A DNA stretch of 15,076 bases from an uncultured bacterium (lineage in GTDB: Bacteria; Chloroflexota; Anaerolineae; JACIWP01), in the NCBI GenBank assembly GCA_903872005.1, contig CAIQJD010000810.1:1-15076 (forward strand), in the 5' to 3' direction. The position numbers were made by a program, and so were the translations under genes. Shown piece by piece: positions 14,391 through 15,076 of the stretch (positions are counted from its first letter, which is position 1; each line of letters starts with the position of its first letter). The notes beneath the pieces are model-generated. The model ran no database searches. It was not told the origin of the DNA and saw only the letters and a list, made by a program, of their open reading frames with translations.

Positions 14391-15076
14391 ATGGATCATT
14401 TCGGTATTCTGAAACGCGCGTTGCAGGTCACTTGGCGCCACCGCGCCCTGTGGGTCTTCGGCGTGCTATTGGCGCTCGCCGCCGGCGGCGGGCAAGCGGC
14501 GCAGAACTTGCGCTATATCTTTGGCAACGGCAATCGGGGGGCCATGCCGCGGCTGATGGATGGGCTGCCCTTCAATCAGACATTCCCAACGCCGAATTGG
14601 CGCTGGCCGAACCTTAATCCGGGGGCGACGATCGCCATCGTGATTGGGATAGTCCTCGTCTGCTTGATTCTGGTCGCCCTGGTGACTATTTTGCGCTACC
14701 TGTCCAACAATGCGCTGATGAAGATGGTGGAACAGGTGGAGACGACCGGCTCGGCCGGCACAGTAGGTGAAGGGTTCCGCAAGGGCTGGTCGCGGCCGGC
14801 ATGGCGCATGTTCCTGGCCGACCTGGTCATTGGGCTGCCGTTCTTCTTTGTCGCCATGGCGCTGATCCTGATTGGCCTCGCGCCGCTCCTGCTGCTGACA
14901 GTGCAGGCGACCGGCGCGCGCGCCCTGGGCATCGTCCTCACGGTCGGGCTGGAGCTGATCATCCTCCTGGTGGTCATGTTCGCCGGCGTGCTGGTCGGTC
15001 TCCTCCAGCGGTTCACGCACCGCGAGCTATCCCTGGGCAAACGGCGCACATTTGAGGCCATCGGCTCGGCCTTCGC
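14391..15076 (+). CDS. Multi-spanning integral membrane protein, function unknown (3' end outside window)
   Basis: The first 228 codons of a membrane protein are present; the gene runs off the right edge. It starts MDHFGILKRALQVTWRHRAL, a short amphipathic and basic opening. Membrane segments lie at about 18-33, 80-102, 131-160 and 167-195, separated by a Pro/Asn-rich loop (about 40-78) and a basic, cytoplasmic-looking loop (103-130). The start at 14391 is strongly supported by AAGGAGGGG 4-5 nt upstream. The protein resembles uncharacterised membrane proteins often found beside ECF sigma/anti-sigma pairs; I do not recognise a catalytic motif. Its position 20 bp after the anti-sigma gene suggests the same transcript, so it may be part of the sensing apparatus or a target of the sigma factor. 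Confidence 0.85.
   Translation, partial: MDHFGILKRALQVTWRHRALWVFGVLLALAAGGGQAAQNLRYIFGNGNRGAMPRLMDGLPFNQTFPTPNWRWPNLNPGATIAIVIGIVLVCLILVALVTILRYLSNNALMKMVEQVETTGSAGTVGEGFRKGWSRPAWRMFLADLVIGLPFFFVAMALILIGLAPLLLLTVQATGARALGIVLTVGLELIILLVVMFAGVLVGLLQRFTHRELSLGKRRTFEAIGSAF

Overview
The window is high-GC bacterial DNA with dense genes, short gaps and a strong excess of GCCGGC/GGCCGG-type words on both strands. This composition, a MalT-like STAND regulator with the N-terminus MQILATKLYIPPRRP, a VanW-domain protein and an ECF sigma/zinc-finger anti-sigma pair together suggest a Chloroflexota bacterium (Anaerolineae or Caldilineae type). That placement is inference from style, not from a marker gene.

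Layout. Minus strand, 1-6072: a MalT-like LuxR-family regulator that runs off the left edge (1-1720), a membrane-anchored VanW-family protein (1799-3583), and a HerA/FtsK-like P-loop ATPase with a coiled-coil tail (3598-6072). The ATPase and VanW genes are 14 bp apart and look like one operon. It is driven by a perfect TTGACA-N17-TATAAT promoter at 6149-6121. Plus strand, 6242-12894: a co-directional cluster with a GntR/HutC regulator, a LsrF/DeoC-type class I aldolase, a homoserine-kinase-type GHMP kinase, a threonine-aldolase-type PLP enzyme, a PdxA2-type dehydrogenase, an ornithine-aminotransferase-type enzyme and a RimJ/RimL/SpeG-type acetyltransferase. It starts from a strong promoter (TTGACG-N17-TATACT, 6155-6183) placed back to back with the ATPase promoter, with several palindromes that could be operators. 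A palindrome-rich, 10-bp-phased repeat (12914-13049) separates this cluster from the next. Plus strand, 13101-15076: an ECF sigma factor, its overlapping zinc-finger membrane anti-sigma factor, and a multi-spanning membrane protein cut by the right edge.

How the genes may work together. The most interesting part is the 7078-12289 gene set. A threonine aldolase, a homoserine kinase and a PdxA dehydrogenase are the activities that, in E. coli suppressor work, can be strung together to make 4-hydroxythreonine from glycolaldehyde and glycine, phosphorylate it, and oxidise it to 3-amino-2-oxopropyl phosphate. Here homologues of all three sit next to each other under one regulator, with a class I aldolase that could release a small aldehyde and an aminotransferase. 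I infer a dedicated 4-hydroxythreonine-type (or related phospho-hydroxy-amino-acid) pathway, biosynthetic or catabolic, in which a ThrB-type kinase takes the place usually held by a DUF1537 kinase beside PdxA2. The substrates cannot be decided from sequence alone.

The window has no tRNA, rRNA, CRISPR array, transposase or phage gene that I could recognise. No stretch over 300 bp is without a gene.
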